DNA from: Echeneis naucrates
Taxonomy: Eukaryota > Chordata > Actinopteri > Carangiformes > Echeneidae
Length of the DNA: 64,000 bases
Reading direction: 5' to 3'
Assembly (NCBI RefSeq): GCF_900963305.1
Contig: NC_042528.1
Span: 15,204,043-15,268,042, forward strand
Shown here: positions 63,938-64,000 of the stretch, piece after piece
How positions within the stretch are numbered: position 1 is the first letter of the stretch
How the letters are laid out: each line of letters begins with the position of its first letter
The notes under the pieces: model-generated
What the model was told of the DNA's origin: nothing
Seen by the model: the letters and a program-made list of their open reading frames with translations, nothing else
Database searches by the model: none
Made by a program: the position numbers and the translations under genes

Positions 63938-64000
63938 GTCAGACTGATGTTTTATTTCTGCTCTCAGATTAATATGATGTTACAGTTGTGGTGACTCTGA

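Overview
The window looks like a ray-finned (teleost) fish nuclear genome. The reasons are two copies of the fish-expanded NLR-C / NLRC3-like receptor family (RING, FISNA, NACHT and ribonuclease-inhibitor-type LRR exons of 174 bases), a fish-type C2H2 zinc-finger gene with its short coiled first exon, two U2 snRNA genes, a dense field of nuclear tRNA genes with introns in Tyr and Ile(TAT), CA microsatellites, and hAT, piggyBac and LINE remnants.

Layout. (1) 1-4.6 kb, minus strand: NLR copy 1. Five exons are visible, all in consistent phase, and the gene runs off the left edge in its LRR region. (2) 4.6-10 kb: its upstream flank, a complete hAT-type MITE with an 8-base target duplication, and a U2 snRNA unit on the plus strand. 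(3) 10-41 kb: a tRNA reservoir with about 30 full-length tRNA genes or near-genes and more than 30 broken pieces, mostly Ala, initiator Met, Glu, Leu, Ser, Lys and Pro. They sit inside a mosaic of direct and inverted duplications, with a second U2 unit on the minus strand at 30.9-33.3 kb. Several copies of a THAP-domain first exon with a TG microsatellite are part of the mosaic. (4) 43.7-45.1 kb: a two-exon zinc-finger gene. (5) 46-49 kb: a decayed Val-Asp tRNA pair, a LINE 3' fragment, and two apparently identical 455-base copies of the U2 upstream region without U2. (6) 52.2 kb to the right edge, plus strand: NLR copy 2 with RING, FISNA-NACHT and seven LRR exons, and a piggyBac relic in one intron.

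The two NLR genes are head to head and their upstream flanks match in inverted orientation. The two U2 units are also inverted relative to each other. The locus therefore reads as a large, much rearranged inverted duplication with a tRNA/snRNA array between its arms. NLR copy 1 reads open from RING through NACHT in one exon. Copy 2 lacks the recognisable first coding exon, has a 10-base difference that puts RING and FISNA in different frames, and has a repeat-like expansion in the linker after NACHT, so it may be decaying or spliced differently. All functional statements are read from sequence by eye; no alignment or covariance search was run.
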